Positions 44,954 to 58,300 of a DNA stretch of 64,000 bases are shown piece after piece. This stretch comes from Acridotheres tristis. Lineage: Eukaryota > Chordata > Aves > Passeriformes > Sturnidae. Both the position numbers and the translations under genes were made by a program. Location of the stretch: assembly GCA_037013685.1 (NCBI GenBank), contig CM072905.1, positions 10,072,991-10,136,990 on the forward strand, written 5' to 3'. Position 1 is the first letter of the stretch. Each line of letters opens with the position of its first letter. The notes under the pieces are model-generated. The model saw only the letters and a program-made list of their open reading frames with translations, was not told where the DNA came from and did no database searches.

Positions 44954-46660
44954 CTACAACTTGTGAGAGGCAACCATGCCAGCAGCAGAACAAGCCCCAG
45001 CAGACCTTGGTAGAATGGGCTTCCCTCATGGAAAGCGAATTATGTCCCTCCTGCTTCTCTCCTGGCCCCCATGGAGCAGCTCTGGCACAAAACTGTCGTA
45101 TTACATAGTCCCCTGGCAAGGAGGGAAAGCCTTTCTCCCTGGCTGGGGCTGGAGGAGTTTCCAGTATCATTTAAATGAAACAATAACTTGATGGTAGCGA
45201 GCGGGGGTTATTTGGGGTGCTCCAAGAAGGCACATACTGTGCCCAGGAGCAATGGAAATTTAGGCAAAGGGAAGTTTTGACTAAAGAGCCAAAAAAAGAT
45301 CTTGGCAGGACCTCTTGTACTCTGTGGAGCCACCTCTCGTGTGGCAGGATGGATGCCCTCCCTAACTGCTGATTTGGAATTGGGTTTTCTCTTACTGCTA
45401 GGGTATTGTGTTTACTTTCATGCTCTGCTCTGCTCTGGCCATGGACTGAAACTGTCAAGAGTCCCCTGAAGAGACAGGGCTGGAGCTGTACCCAGCACAG
45501 ACATTCTCCTGGGCTTTGGTCAGGCTCCAACACCTCAGAGCCCAGCGCCAGGGATTCTACATCTTCCTGGGAAAGCAAACCTAAGGGCACCTGGGTGGGG
45601 CAATGGAGACGGGACAATCATCCCCTCGGTGAGTGCAATGCCAGGAGAGGAAACACACCCCACATCCTGGTTCTGGATGAAGGAACCAGAAACCCACTGT
45701 TGACTCTGACTAATCTGAATTGTGGGCTCCAACACGGGGATGCTGGGCTTAATCAGAGACCCCAGGGCTCTTTGCAACTATAAGTTTTCTAGGGAAAACT
45801 TAGTGGAAGAAGAACTAACGAAGGATGAAGTCACAGAGTTGTCAAGACAAGAGATGTTCTTCCTGACCTGCCAAACCATGAAAACAGCCTCAGCTGCAAA
45901 ATATTCCAAGGATAATCCAGCTTGTAGCAACAGGACCAGAAGATGGGTGTCCTGCCTCTCCAGGGGATGGGCAACAAAGCCACTGAGTGCCACCAGTAAT
46001 GGCAGATTCCACCCAGAGTGACCTTGGGCACAGCCATGCACAGGCACCCACACGCCCTGTGCTCCTCTGAGTTTCAGCTGTCTCCCAAATCTCCCAGTTT
46101 CACCGTCCCTCACCCTTCAATTACAGACATACAGTCACATCAGCTTTTCCAAGTGCTTGTCAGCTTTACGATCTACTGAGAGCTCCTTGGGGGCTCAGCT
46201 CTGGACCCTGCCCACAGCAGGAAGTGCAGGCTGTGCTGGTTGCTTCCCACACAACAGAAAGCTTCCAGGGGAAAATCAAACAAATTCCACAAGCGCCTAC
46301 TTTGCACTTGAAAATTAGTGTTGGATAATGCCTCCAAGTCTTAAATTCATACTCTGAAGCTTTGTTACAGGAGATTTCTTATGCAGATGAATGTATAGCA
46401 TGCTCAGAATCCATGGGATTTCTGCATTTACAGCATCCAGGTTCTCCTCCACTTTTACAGGGTCTAACCCACTGAACGTGTCTTAGCACTTGAATGATGA
46501 TAACAGAGTGAAGAGGGAACCTCAGCATGTTCTGATGCTTCTTTGCTCTCCCTCAGGGTTTGTGTCTCTATATTAAGTCATGGCAACCTTGTACCTTGTC
46601 TCAGATCAGACACTCTCTGTCTCTCCACCTTATCTGCTCTTGTTTCCCTCTGCTGTGTCT
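44954..46660. other. Intergenic sequence or intron of the candidate gene
   Basis: No repeat or exon recognised. Confidence 0.5.
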
Positions 46661-46828
46661 TCATAAAATCACTGAATGGTTTGGGTTGGAAGGGACCTTA
46701 AAGACGACCCAGTTTCCTGCTTTGGGGGGACAACTTCCACTATCCCAGGGTGCTCCAAGCCCTGTCCAACCTGGCCTTGGGCAATTCCAGGAATGGGGCA
46801 GCCACAGCTGTGCCAGGGTCTGACTATG
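46661..46828 (-). mobile_element. CR1 LINE 3' fragment
   Basis: The plus strand has AAAATCACTGAATGGTTTGG, GTTGGAAGGGACCTTAAAGA and CCTGTCCAACCTGGCCTTGG, the typical reversed CR1 3' end. Only about 165 bases remain. Confidence 0.93.
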
Positions 46829-49800
46829 CAATCCTCCTCTGAGGCCAGCTGGGTGAAAGGCACCAGGTGAATGCACATCAGCCTTTTATACAAGGCTACC
46901 CCAGGGTAAGAATCTACCCTTGGTAGCACTTTTTGGTTTCTTTTGACTTCACTTTTGCATGGATCTCCCATTGGGGATCAGCAAACATAATTCCTTGATT
47001 GCAAAACTTAGCCAAAACCAGCTCAAAACTTCACTTGTCAGACTGGTCTAAGTTTAGCTGGGCTCCTTCCATTCCTGACTGATGCAATATAATTTTCCAA
47101 CACCTACAATACTTTCTACTTCACAGTGTGAAACCATTAGTGTATTATTGAATATTAATCTCATTAAAGCTGTTTCTCTCTCATATATGTCCATTTATTC
47201 TCCAGCTTTGTCATCTTTTCTCATAAAGAAAGACAATAGTGGATGAAGAAATGGCTTTATTATTAGTTTGTGTGTGTAATTCAGAGAACAACAAAGCAAA
47301 GAGGCACATGCTAAGATGCATGAACAGGGTGCTTGCTCTCCAAAACCACTGAGGGTTGGTGAGATGGTCTGAAAAATAAAATCAGGCCTCCAGAACCTGA
47401 AAATACAAGTCCAGCCTGGAGTCCAGACCATAAAACAGATGTTTGTAGAAACATTTTTCTGGATGGGCAAGGGGAAGAACATTCTGGAGGGCATTGATTC
47501 TGGGAGGACAGACAAGGACAATCCCAGTTGCAGGTGTTTCTCAGAGCACTCTATTGACCTCCTCACAAAAGAATGCCTGACACCACTCAGGTATGCTCCA
47601 GAGCTCAGTGTGCAGGTGTCAGAGCCCAGCCTGCAGCCCAGAGGGTTTTCTGCATTTCCTGCATTCACCAAACAGGACCTCAGCACCTTCCAAAGCCACC
47701 CCTGGCTGTGCTGCCCTGTCACACCCCGAGCTCCCACCCAGGCATCTCGTGAGTCACAGCTACAGCAAAGGGATTGTGCTGGCGTCTCCCAGGCTGGGAT
47801 TTAGCCCAAGCATCACAAAGTCCTGCACAAAGTCTGTTGATGCTGATGGTGGCATCTCATCTGGAAGGAGCCCAGCACGTTTCTGACAGCCTGGCGAGCT
47901 GCAGTGCCAGCCAGGGAAGACAGGGCTGTGTTTGTCAGCTGAGACCATTCCCATCTGCTCCTGCACCTTCTCCTCCTGCAGCTGTGCCCATCTGGGAGCT
48001 CCCTCTGGAGCAGTGCTTCCTCAAGCCCTGTGCTGGGAACAGCATGGCCAGCCCTCTTTGGCTGAGCTAAAACCGGGGCTGGAGGCAGGGAGATAAAACC
48101 AGTTCTCCCACTGGGCTGTGCTCAGCAGAACTAATTGAGATGCCTATTAAGAAACAATACACAGCAACATCCACATTATAGAGCCTTTTGTGCAGGCCAC
48201 AACCACACTTAAAAGCATCTTCCAGTTCTTTTGCCACCCGTGTTTCATTTCCAATCTAGGAAAACTGAGCAGCAGAGAAAGCTGAGAACTTGCTGATTGC
48301 CTCAGATTGCTCAGTGAAGTCTCCCATTGTCCACTCTCCATCTATCTCAAGGCATTGCAGAGGGAATACTGCACATAGGGAGGCAACCAGATCGATTTTT
48401 CTGACAAGTTTTCTGCTTAGAGGCATTGCTCATGCAGGTTTTTAAACTCTGGGTCAAGCAGAGCATTTCAAACCCTTTGAGCACTCTTTATCTGCAGCAG
48501 CATTCCCATTGACCGAACCCTACTGCTTTCAAGAAAGCAGCTGACAAGGAGCTTGGGCAGTTTGGAGACAGAATTTGGCTTTGACATATGTGAATTTAGG
48601 CTTCAAATCCAGTAAAGATGAAGCTGATTCTGGGAACAAAATCTTGAAGAAGGTGTATTGACCATTGCAGGCTGCTTGTGGGCTGGAGTTGCCAAGAGAT
48701 TCCCAAGGTTGAGCAGGACAAATTCAGGTGAGAGATGGCCAGGTCTCACACGTTGCTGCAGGAAGCAGGATGTTTTGGTATGGGTGTTAGTAGGGCAGGC
48801 TGCTGACCCCTTTGCAGCCTGAGGAATGAGATACCAGGGCACAAATGCATCCTCAGAGCACCTGGCTGCTGCAGATGGGAGCAGGGGAAGGGAGCAGCAA
48901 GAGGGTTTGTGCTCAGACAAGCTGCCAGGAGAACAGAACACATGCAGTCATGTCATCAGCCTGTGCAGGAGGAACAGCAGGGCTTAGAGATAAGGAAGAG
49001 TTATGGATACAGTTAAAAATAATGAATGGACTTCACCTAGGAAGGAAAGCAGGCAGAGAATGAAATTAGAGTTTGCAATCATATGACAGCAGATAAAGGA
49101 AGTGAGCCCTGAGGCTATGAGGAAATCCTGAGTCCAAGAGAGCCATCCCAGCATCCCAGAAGACTCATCCGTGCCTCTCTGAGTCCTGTGTGACTCGCTG
49201 GTCAGGGCAGGGCACAGTCCAGCCCCTCTTCCCTGCCAGTGGCCCATGAGGAGCCTTGGAGTGCCATCCCAGAGGAGCTGGGGCTTTGTGCTGCCACTGC
49301 AGGGCTCTGGTTCTGGGGTGCTGGGGTGGCACAGCAGGGCACCAGGCAGGGCCAGGCTCAGGCTGTGGTGACTGTGGTGCCACCAGCAGGGTGGAACTCA
49401 CTGCACCTGAAAGGCCCCCAGTGCAGGCTGTGCTGCACTGAGGCATCAAAATTCATGGGGCACTTTCTAGGGAAGAGAGCACCACGGTGGGACATCAGGT
49501 AGAGAAGCCATGAAAAAGATTAAAAGAGACAGAAGAGGTTGCAAATACTGGAGGGTGGCAAACTGGAAGGGCAGCTCAGAAGGGAGCCCAGAGATCCCAC
49601 TCTAGACTGAGATGACAAGCTAGAAGCTGACTGAAGTGAGCTGAGGTGAATCCCAACCTGAAATCCAGCATCACCCTAAGGGAATTCCTTTCCATGGGCT
49701 AGGAGGGGATGTGGCCTTTCTCATTTTATTTGCAATTCTAGAGCAAGGAGACAAATATTTACTGGGATGTTTATTTGAGAACAAGTTGGTGGGAAGAAGA

Positions 49801-51250
49801 GCATGGTTGATATCAAAGGAATGCTCATTCGTGTCACAGCCTTTGGAAGCAGTGTTTATGATTAATTCATCTTTCTATGATCAGCACTATCCACAGAGTG
49901 TTTGCTATTTATTTATTCATTTATTACCCTTTTCTGTATCCATCAGAGTGATTTATAACATATAATGAACTGAAGATCATTAGTGCGTGACTGAAGAACT
50001 GGTACAAGCTTATCTTCAGGACATTGCTCGGCAAAGCACCAAATTCTCTTCTGAATTTATTTTTCCCCATCAATACATCATGGAAGATGTGGTGTTTTCT
50101 TGAGCCTGGCCATTCCGAAGATGTTATTTCCCTTTGGGAGGCCCTGGTTGTTCAAATGCTCAGCAGTTGACAGCTGCCTGGAACACACTACAAAAGAATT
50201 AAAGCCAACAACATTTCTATCTTTTCATCTTTCTAGCCTTAGACTGAATCAGGCACTGGCTGCTACTTGTTGCTGCTATTCACGACATAGCTGGTGTTGC
50301 TGTGACCTTTTCTTTGTTATGGTCTTATCTGATGCTTGCAGGACTTTGTATAATTGAGAGGTTTATGTGTAGCGATGTTTCTGGGTCATTTTCTCTCTGT
50401 TTCTGGAGAAATTTGTCATTGGTGAAAGGTGCTGCAGAAGTGACATCACACCATGAAATCCCCCAGGAAGTCATGAGGCAGGCAGAGGAAGGAACAGCTC
50501 TGAGCAGGTGGCCTCAGCCCTGGGCAGAGGAGCCACCCAAGCCCAGCTGGGCTGTCCCAGGTCACAGGAGGCAGGAGCTATGGCAGCAGGGGCAGCCAGA
50601 GCAGCTTTTCCTCCAGAGCTGTTCTCATCCAGCAGAACCTGGGGCAGTCCAGCAAACAGAAAGTGAATTCAGCACAGGCTGGAGGTGTTTCCAGTCCACT
50701 GCACCATTTCTGGCAGAGTCCTGCCCTGTTCAGGCTGCACAGCTGCACAGAGGACCCTCCTCTGTTCTGGCAGTGTTAAACAATAGCTGTGTCTGATGTA
50801 CCCTGCAAGGGTGCTCTAACTGCTGCTGGTTGAAGTTTTAGCCAGATGAACAGACCCACTTTGGGCCCACATCCATGATCCCTTCCCAGCTTCCACATTC
50901 CCTGGCAATGCTGTACATCCACCATGGTGTTCTCTCATCACACTGGGCATCGCTGCAGTTCCTTACCCAGCCTGACAGCAGATGGGCAGAGGATTTGCTG
51001 CCACAAGGAATCAGTGGGCAGCAAAACGCAGCTGGGCAGTCTGCTGCACCCACAGCCTGGCAGGCAGGAGCCCAGACACCCCAGTGCTGCCAGCACCATG
51101 CCAGAGTGGCAGGGATGGACATCTCCACCCCTCTCAGTGGCATTCTGGAGGACTGGCACTACCCAGATAGGATGTGGTCTGTGCCAGAGGGTGAGGGAAG
51201 CTGGTTAAAGGCAGAAAGAATGGAAAATGTTAGCTGCTGTTTCTGTTTAG
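46829..51250. other. Intergenic sequence, no gene recognised
   Basis: No repeats or genes recognised. An AT-rich non-repetitive stretch around 49720-50060 may be conserved noncoding DNA, but nothing specific supports that. Confidence 0.55.
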
Positions 51251-51314
51251 CTTTAGGAACTGATCCAGCTGAGATAATAACAGAAGAGTTCACTTTGCCA
51301 TGTCAAATATGCAG
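51251..51314 (+). other. Weak candidate: exon-like segment
   Basis: A pyrimidine-rich tract with acceptor (TGCTGTTTCTGTTTAG) precedes 64 bases followed by a good donor (ATGCAG, then GTACTT). One frame is open and reads LGTDPAEIITEEFTLPCQIC. It could be a noncoding RNA exon, an exon of an unknown gene, or chance. A second acceptor at 51255-51256 is possible. Confidence 0.2.
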
Positions 51315-54300
51315 GTACTTTGCAGTATTAAGATTTGATGTCCTGTTCTTATAAAACTGGCCCCTGCTGACTATGGGAAGAGAAAGTTGCCTATAAACAA
51401 TGTTTTATTTCTTATTTAACACAAATTCTTGGGCAAAAGGAGTCAATCAATTTTTCATAAAGTATAAAACAGAGATAAGTGCTTGGGATCATGTGTGACT
51501 CCCTGTCAAACAGAACCGATAAGTGTGTGATGCAGTACAGGGAGTGCTTTGCAAGTATTGTCCAAGTGACCTTTTCATTAGTTTGCCTTAAGCAGTTAAT
51601 CTCTTTTTTCCAGGATACAGACTATTTTAAGTCCCATTACATCATGCATGTATTTTAAATATTAATTTTCCTTCCATGTCATGCTTAGGAGGATTTGGTT
51701 GTTCTTTACCTTGTTTCAGTGCAGTCCTCCCCATCTTGCTGAGTTTTCCAGCAGAGTCAGAGTTAAGGAGCTTCCAGGCAAGAACTGAAAGTGCTTGTTT
51801 GCAGGGAGTATGTGATGCCTGAGGGGTAGGATGTGAAACCCTGTGATTTACTAAAGGCTGCCAGGCCAGAAGCAAGGATTGGACCTCTGCAAAGGCATTC
51901 TGTGATGGCAAGGGAAATACAGGGCAAATGAGTGGAGGCATTTACTGCCTGTGTATGGAGTTCCATAAACTGGAGAAACGCAGGGCTGAGCCAGTGCACC
52001 TCAGCAGGGCTCCAGCTTCTACAGAAAAATACTTGAAAATGATTTAGAAGAAAGAAAATGGGCCTTAAAAGTGTCAGAGGCATGCTGCTGTTCCTGACTT
52101 GAAAATAATTTCAAACTCCCTGTGCCACATAAAGAAAGAGCTGCCACCTGCCAAAGGAGCTGAGAGTCTTTAAACAAAGCTGTTCCCTACCCCATGCTGA
52201 CCCTTGCAGTGTAAAAAATGCCTCAACCACACCTTTGGTGTGTTCCCATCTCCCTGTATTCGGAGTCACTGGTCTCATAACAACAGAGCTTCAGCACAGA
52301 GCTCAGCTTTGTCAGGGTTCACACTTTATTATAAGCCACAGTTGAAAGAACAAAAATAAATCTTGTTCTTTGGAGCTGCGGGTAAAGCAGAGATCAAGGT
52401 ATTTATAAGCGAGGTTGCAAAGGGTAAAGCAGGACCATGTTTTGTTGATATCCAGGGGTAACATGCAATGCTGAGCCCTGTGCTCAGCAAGTGTCTCCTC
52501 TCCAAAAGGAGTTGTTCTCCCTGCAGGGGGGAGCTCCTGCCAGGCTGTCCCTGCTCTGCACAGCCACACAGTCACTGCTGGAGCAGCTCCACAGGATCCC
52601 TGCATTGCTGCCAGGGGGACCGACCCCTGAGCACCCCCTGCACCCTGGAGAAAGGACAGGGATGTCTTCCAAGTGCTGCTCTCAGGCCTGGAGGCATAGA
52701 CTGTAGGTGGGAGCCCTTATTTTTGTCGTGGGCACTTTTTCTTCTCTTCAAGGAAACTTGCAGGGAGAGAGAGCATCATGGAAACACCCCACCATCAGAT
52801 GGATATAGTTTATGTGAGTTAAAAAATGTATCAGGGTTTTTGAGAGCAGTCCAGGAAAGCCTTGCCTGGACTGATGACTCTTTCTCAAACTTTCTGGATG
52901 TCTAGGACTAGTGGAACAATCACCTGGCACAGTCCCATCCAAAAAAGAATCGCCCAGCCAAGGTGTCCCAGGCTGCTGAAGGCAGTGCAGAGTCAGTGGC
53001 CTGAGAACCATCATGAAACAAGGAAAGCAAAGAGCCAGTGCTGCACATCTGGTTTAGCCCAGTCCCCTGCCCTGCCATCTGTTCTAGTTCTTCTGTCACA
53101 TCAGTGGGACTCTTCAGCACTGTCTTCTCTGGCTCTCAGGTATTTGGGATTGCTTCTAGGAACCTGCCAGCTGGGTCACCTCCGGGCCTAGATCCCACCA
53201 TTTCAAGAACCAGAGCAGATCACATCTGCTCCAAAGGGGTTCTTCATCTCCCTAGAGTTTCCCTCATCTTCTCCAGGGCTGAAGAACACTGGGGAAACCA
53301 TTCACTCAATTCCCTCAGTGCCTTCCCTCAGCAGGCCTGGTATTTCAAGGAGAGAAAAGGGATTGTCCCAGGTACTGACTGGAGGAGTAGGAGCTGGGGA
53401 CAATTCCTCTCCATTGTCCCCTACAAGAGTGGCAGGTGGCTGAGGCAAAGGCAGACAAACAGAAAAGAAGAGGAACCTCCCTGCTGCCATGTAGCCTTGA
53501 TTAGCTCCTCGGATCTGGTGTCTGACTCAGTTCTATCCCAGGAGGAGAGCAAAAGGGGCAGGAGGCCACTCTGGAGAATGGGCTGAGAAAAAAGCTTCCT
53601 TGCAAGGTTCACGAATGCTGAAATTTCCCATGTCCTCATTACTTTTGGCCATGGCCATGCTACACTATTGCTATACTCCCTGCAGAACCAGACCAAGGAA
53701 TTAAAGCATTTTTATTATTTCTATAGTCATGAATTTATGAGTTTTTTATGCAGTACTTCTGTATTTTCCCCCTCCTTCTCGTCAGTAACACCCAGGTTTC
53801 TCTTTATGTTCATATTATGCAAACAATTTCACAGTTCCAACAGCACTTGCTCTGAGAGTCCACCTCTCCTCCCCTTGTTGCATCTCCTGAAGGTTTGACC
53901 TATAAAACCCCACCCTGGACAATTTTTGGACAGATTTTTTATTCTCAGTTTCTGTTGAAATCTTAATGAAAATATTCCTTTCTCAGAAATGGCTTTTACA
54001 CTTTTTATTATCCAAAGGGACTACATTCCCTGCTTCCCTTCCTGTTTCTGAAAGGAGCTTCAGTCCACGGTCACACTTAAACAGCACAGGTTTAAAAAGA
54101 AAAGAAAATCACTTTTTGTGTGGGTGGGGCTGAGTGTCCAGATGTGATGGGCTGGGCCCACACCCTGGATCTTGTCCATTCCAGGAGTGTGGACACCAGG
54201 ACCTCTCCCCCAGCAATTCAGCCAACAGGGAAGAGAGTTTAACTGAGAGGCACTTCAAAAACCAGAAATACCTTCCGAATATGCAGGAAGTCAGATGAGT

Positions 54301-54519
54301 GTTATCTCAGATGAAAGAACTAAACAGTGTTCGTGGCTGCCTGATGGATTGTGAGCAAACTGAACCTTCTCGATGACTCCAGGTCCGGGGTCTGCCCAGC
54401 CAGGACCTGACCCGGGTGTGTCCCCGGGCACCCCAGCCCTGCCCGCTCGTGTTCTGTGCAAGCAGAACATACGGACACGATCTGGTGCAGACTGTTGTGG
54501 CTGCTCCAACACGCGAAAT
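51315..54519. other. Intergenic sequence, no gene recognised
   Basis: Open frames of up to 182 codons (53038-53586, plus strand) have no recognised domain or splice context. No repeats were recognised. Confidence 0.55.
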
Positions 54520-54725
54520 GTAAATCGTGAAAGCGAGATCGCGAGGGGAGCTAATCTCCGCCTTGTATTAGACAAAATAGCAGCGCGCACGCAGATAAGC
54601 GCCGAGCGCGAAGTGTCCGGCAGGAGGAGGTTTCACATTCCGCCTGACTCAATGGAGCCTTAAAATAGCACTTCCCAATGGAATACTTTAAACAAAGGCA
54701 TCCAAGGGGTTATTAATACCATGAG
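54520..54725. promoter_or_regulatory. Candidate distal MYOCD enhancer with TEAD, MEF2-like, FOX, GATA and AP-1 motifs
   Basis: Unique sequence with unusual CpG density on its left side. It contains AGATAAGC (GATA, 54593-54600), CATTCC (TEAD, 54636-54641), TGACTCA (AP-1, about 54645-54651), CTTAAAATAG (one mismatch to the MEF2 consensus, 54659-54668) and TAAACAAA (FOX, 54689-54696). It lies about 37 kb upstream of the MYOCD start codon. The mouse gene has a cardiovascular enhancer about 30 kb upstream that responds to Mef2, Tead and Foxo factors. Equivalence is inference; I could not align the two. Confidence 0.4.
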
Positions 54726-54769
54726 ACAGAAACCGGTTTCATGTGTTCAGCACCGAAGGGCAGAAAGGG

Positions 54770-55011
54770 AGCGGTGTGTGCGGGTGTCGGGGCAGCTCTG
54801 CCCTGTCCCGGCTCGGGCACTGCCGCTGCCATCTGCCAGCCCTCCTGCAGCCCTGCAGGGCAGCGAACACGAGCTCCAGGGGCTGCTCCAGCCAGCTCAG
54901 CTCACCGGGAGCTGCTGCCGGTGCTGCGGGGCGGGATGAGCGCTCCCGCAGCCTGTCCCGCTCCGTGCCGGCCGCAGCGCGGGCACAGCTCCGTGTCCCA
55001 CAGCGTGGCCA
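54770..55011. promoter_or_regulatory. CpG-rich patch next to candidate enhancer
   Basis: Dense CpG and GC-rich sequence resembling a small CpG island. Overlapping open frames on both strands are composition artefacts. It might be a promoter of an unannotated transcript or part of the enhancer; no transcript evidence is available. Confidence 0.35.
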
Positions 55012-55335
55012 TAGCCCCTGCTCTGCTGTCACCTGTGAGAGCTGCAGTCGTCCTTCCCGATTGAACTGCCTAAAAATTAGATGCGGAGCTCATCTCATGT
55101 CACAGACTGCAAGGTGTGACATTTTCTCCTGACCAAGGTCAGACAAGATAATTGGAGATCACTGAGGCTCTTGGTCCGCTGCAACATCTGAGTCTGTTCA
55201 CTGTGAAGATCACAGGACCAGGTGGTCCAAAGGGATAAAAGAGTTTGAAGCCACAGTAAGAGAAAGAAACTGCCTGGGGATGATCTACAGGAGAGCAAAA
55301 TCCATTGAAAACCTTCTCTGCTATCAAATAGCACA
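55012..55335 (+). mobile_element. LTR-like dispersed repeat, copy B
   Basis: Matches 26583-26905 in the same orientation over its whole length, starting at TAGCCCCTGCTCTGCTGT and ending near TCTCTGCTAT. It carries a 7-base insertion (near 55031) relative to copy A and lacks the A-copy segment with AATAAA. It is a partial copy of the same family. Confidence 0.55.
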
Positions 55336-58300
55336 GGCGACACACGGGCTTTTGGACATGGCCAAATCAAACAGGGACTTGAGATGTGCTTTTGGGATTC
55401 CTCCCGCCCCGGTAAATGTCCCCTGTGAGCACTCCAGTGAGCAGCAGCCTCTGTTTGCCCCTGCTTTTGGTGCCAGGCAGGAGCTCTGTGCTCTCTGCCC
55501 ACACTCCCTGCCCGCCTGTGAGTGCCACCTGCTCTGTGCCCGGCCACGCCTGCCCGCTGGGAATGCTGCGGTGCTTCCCCCTCCTCCTCCAGCAGCTGGC
55601 ATCCTCCGGGACAGCCCTCATCCCTGCAGCCACCCGTGCCCTCTGCCCTTTCTCAAAGGGCAGGGAAAGTTTGGCAGCCGAGACCTCTCTAATTTTTTGG
55701 CCGTCCCTTTGCTGTGTCTGACCCCATTCCCACCATTCCCTGGAGCCCCAGATTCTCCAGCTGCCATCTGTATCTCCAGCTGCCATCTACATGTAGATTT
55801 TCTTCGTGGATTGCTTTTCTATCTGGTTCTCAGGGGGGACAAGAGCAGAGGAGATGCGTGAGCACGACTTCCCACGTTTGTTTTCCGTTCTGCAGAGAGC
55901 TGTACAGAGCATGCAGATCTCTCATGGCACCTGAGAAACCCCTCAGCTTTTTGTGTCTCCAGCACTGAATTCCTGCACATCACGAGCAGCACCAGCCTGG
56001 GATGTACATTTGCAGCACGCTGACTGAAATGCCCTGGCACACTGATGTTCTGCTGCCACCACGGACAGTGACCCTGCGGCAGGACTGTCCCTGTCCCCAC
56101 GGGCACAGGGGAGCTGCACATCGACCCTCCTGTGGCTCTGCCAGATGTGGCACATCCTTCTCCCAGGACACTTGCACCTGCCCACAGCAGCCACAAACGC
56201 AGCTGAAATCTCAAAAGATCAATAGAACTGTGAAAAAGATGAGACCCATCAAAAGCTCTGTGAAATGTCCATGTCGTGCTGTCATCTGTGCTGCCAAGGA
56301 AGGGGAAGGGAAACAGAGGGGCTGCATGAAGGAATTGAGCTAAATGGGCTGATTTACCCAAAAAAACACCAAGTGGTGAATGCAAGAAGCAGGAAGGTTT
56401 CTCATTTCTCTGGATTTCCAGCCACTGTGGGCTGACTTTGCCAGAAATTAATAAAATTAAATTTGGTCTTCTTGTTCCATTACAGGCATTTTCAATTGCA
56501 ATTTTCAGTTCCTTTGCCTGTCTTTCCCTTTTGTCAGCAGAACCACTGAGGTGAAAACACAGAGGTGATCAGGGAAATTGTGCAGGTTTAAAAAAAAGGG
56601 TTTGTGTTAAGTTTTTTTTTTTTGTGTGTGGGTTTTTATGGTTTTTTTTTGTTTTTTTTTGTTTGTTTGTTTTTGTTTTTGTTTGCTTGTTAATATTAAT
56701 CTCTAAATTTGTTTAAAAATATAATACAAATAAATATTGGATCATAATTTCCATCAAGCCTGAAGATGAATCTTCCCCATCAGCATTCACAAGTCTTTCT
56801 TTGGGTCTATCAAACTTTGTACAATTAAACTTCACTGGAAAAAAAGCACTGCTGAGAGAATTGGGATGAGACTCAACAGGCAAGAAAGACAAGACATCCC
56901 ACTCCATACAATTAATAGCAATTAATACACCTTACAAGATGAACGTAGAATAGACCCACACATCTGAAAGAGCCCTCCTTAACCAGCTTTTCCAATTTCT
57001 AGAGATGTGAATGCGATGGGAGACCACAAACCCAGCCTACAGCACAGCACTGGCAGGACTGTGGGAGCAGTGCAGCATCTGGCAAAATCTGTGATGAACC
57101 AAGAATTTATCCTGGCTGGAAGTTTCCTGCAGCCTGTTTCATCTCAGTGAAATGTCCTGAGAGCTGACTGGCAGGAGAGCTTCTGCAGGCTCCTCTGATT
57201 CTCCTTCTGGTGCCCAGGGCTCTGCACTGCTGCCCAGCCACTGATGTGCTTGGGGGGGACCTAGAGATTTGATTCAGTTTGGTTTTAAGTACCAGTTTTT
57301 GATGCAATATCTTGATGGAAAGTCAAGAAGGACTGTGGCTGTTAAGGACTGTGAAATGTTAATCTGCTATAAGTGCCTCACAGCCAGTCACAGATACACT
57401 GATAACTGTCACAAAATTTAGCAAAGTTTTTTGGAAAGTGACTGTTTTTTATTTGTTGTTCAGTTTTTCATATTTAGAGTGAGTCACTTGGCCCCATAGT
57501 TCTGGTTCATATCTCATCCAAAAATATGAATAGCAAGGATGTGCGATTATGTTTTCACATAAAAATATTGTTGTCGAGTTAAAATACAGGGTCTGTTACT
57601 ACCTCAAAAACATTAAGGAAAGACAGACTATTGTAAACAGACAAGCAGAAAATGATTTATAATGAACATGTATCAACCCAAAACTTCCTGTCAGCTCTGC
57701 AGTGTCTCCCTGCAGTGCTGTGGCAGATTTACCAGCCTGGGGCACGGCCCCGCAGCCGCCCCGGTGTGCTCTGACCTGCCCAGCCCACGGGCACTGCGGG
57801 GACAGCCTGCAGTGCCTAATCTTCCAGAATGCACGCTTTTTCCAGCTTGAATTCCTGACACCGAGCACACTCCTGGGACCCCGTCCAAGCCCAGGCAGAG
57901 TGAAATCCTAAACTGTCCATGAGACAGCATTCGCAGAGCAACAGACTGACAGAAACCCCGGCGAGGAGTTTCCAAAGCAAACATCGTGTGTGCAGTGATA
58001 GGATCTGAGAGGGAGGGATTTTTTTCCTGGAGTCAACCTTTCTTGTTTTCCTTATGGCAAATACTAATGAACTCAATGGTAAAATATGGCATTTCCCAAA
58101 CAGCAGTCTCCTCCCCGAGATGCACCATCTCCGGTATGGGCCTGTCATCAAGCCTTCCCTTTTAATCACGCAACACATGTTTTCAATCCACATGTTCATA
58201 TGGTAATAACTTCACTCTATTAGTTTGCATTTGTCAGACCAAAATGCCCTTTAGGTTGGAGCATGCTGTAGGACACTGTCCAGGCAGGTTATTCTTAGCA

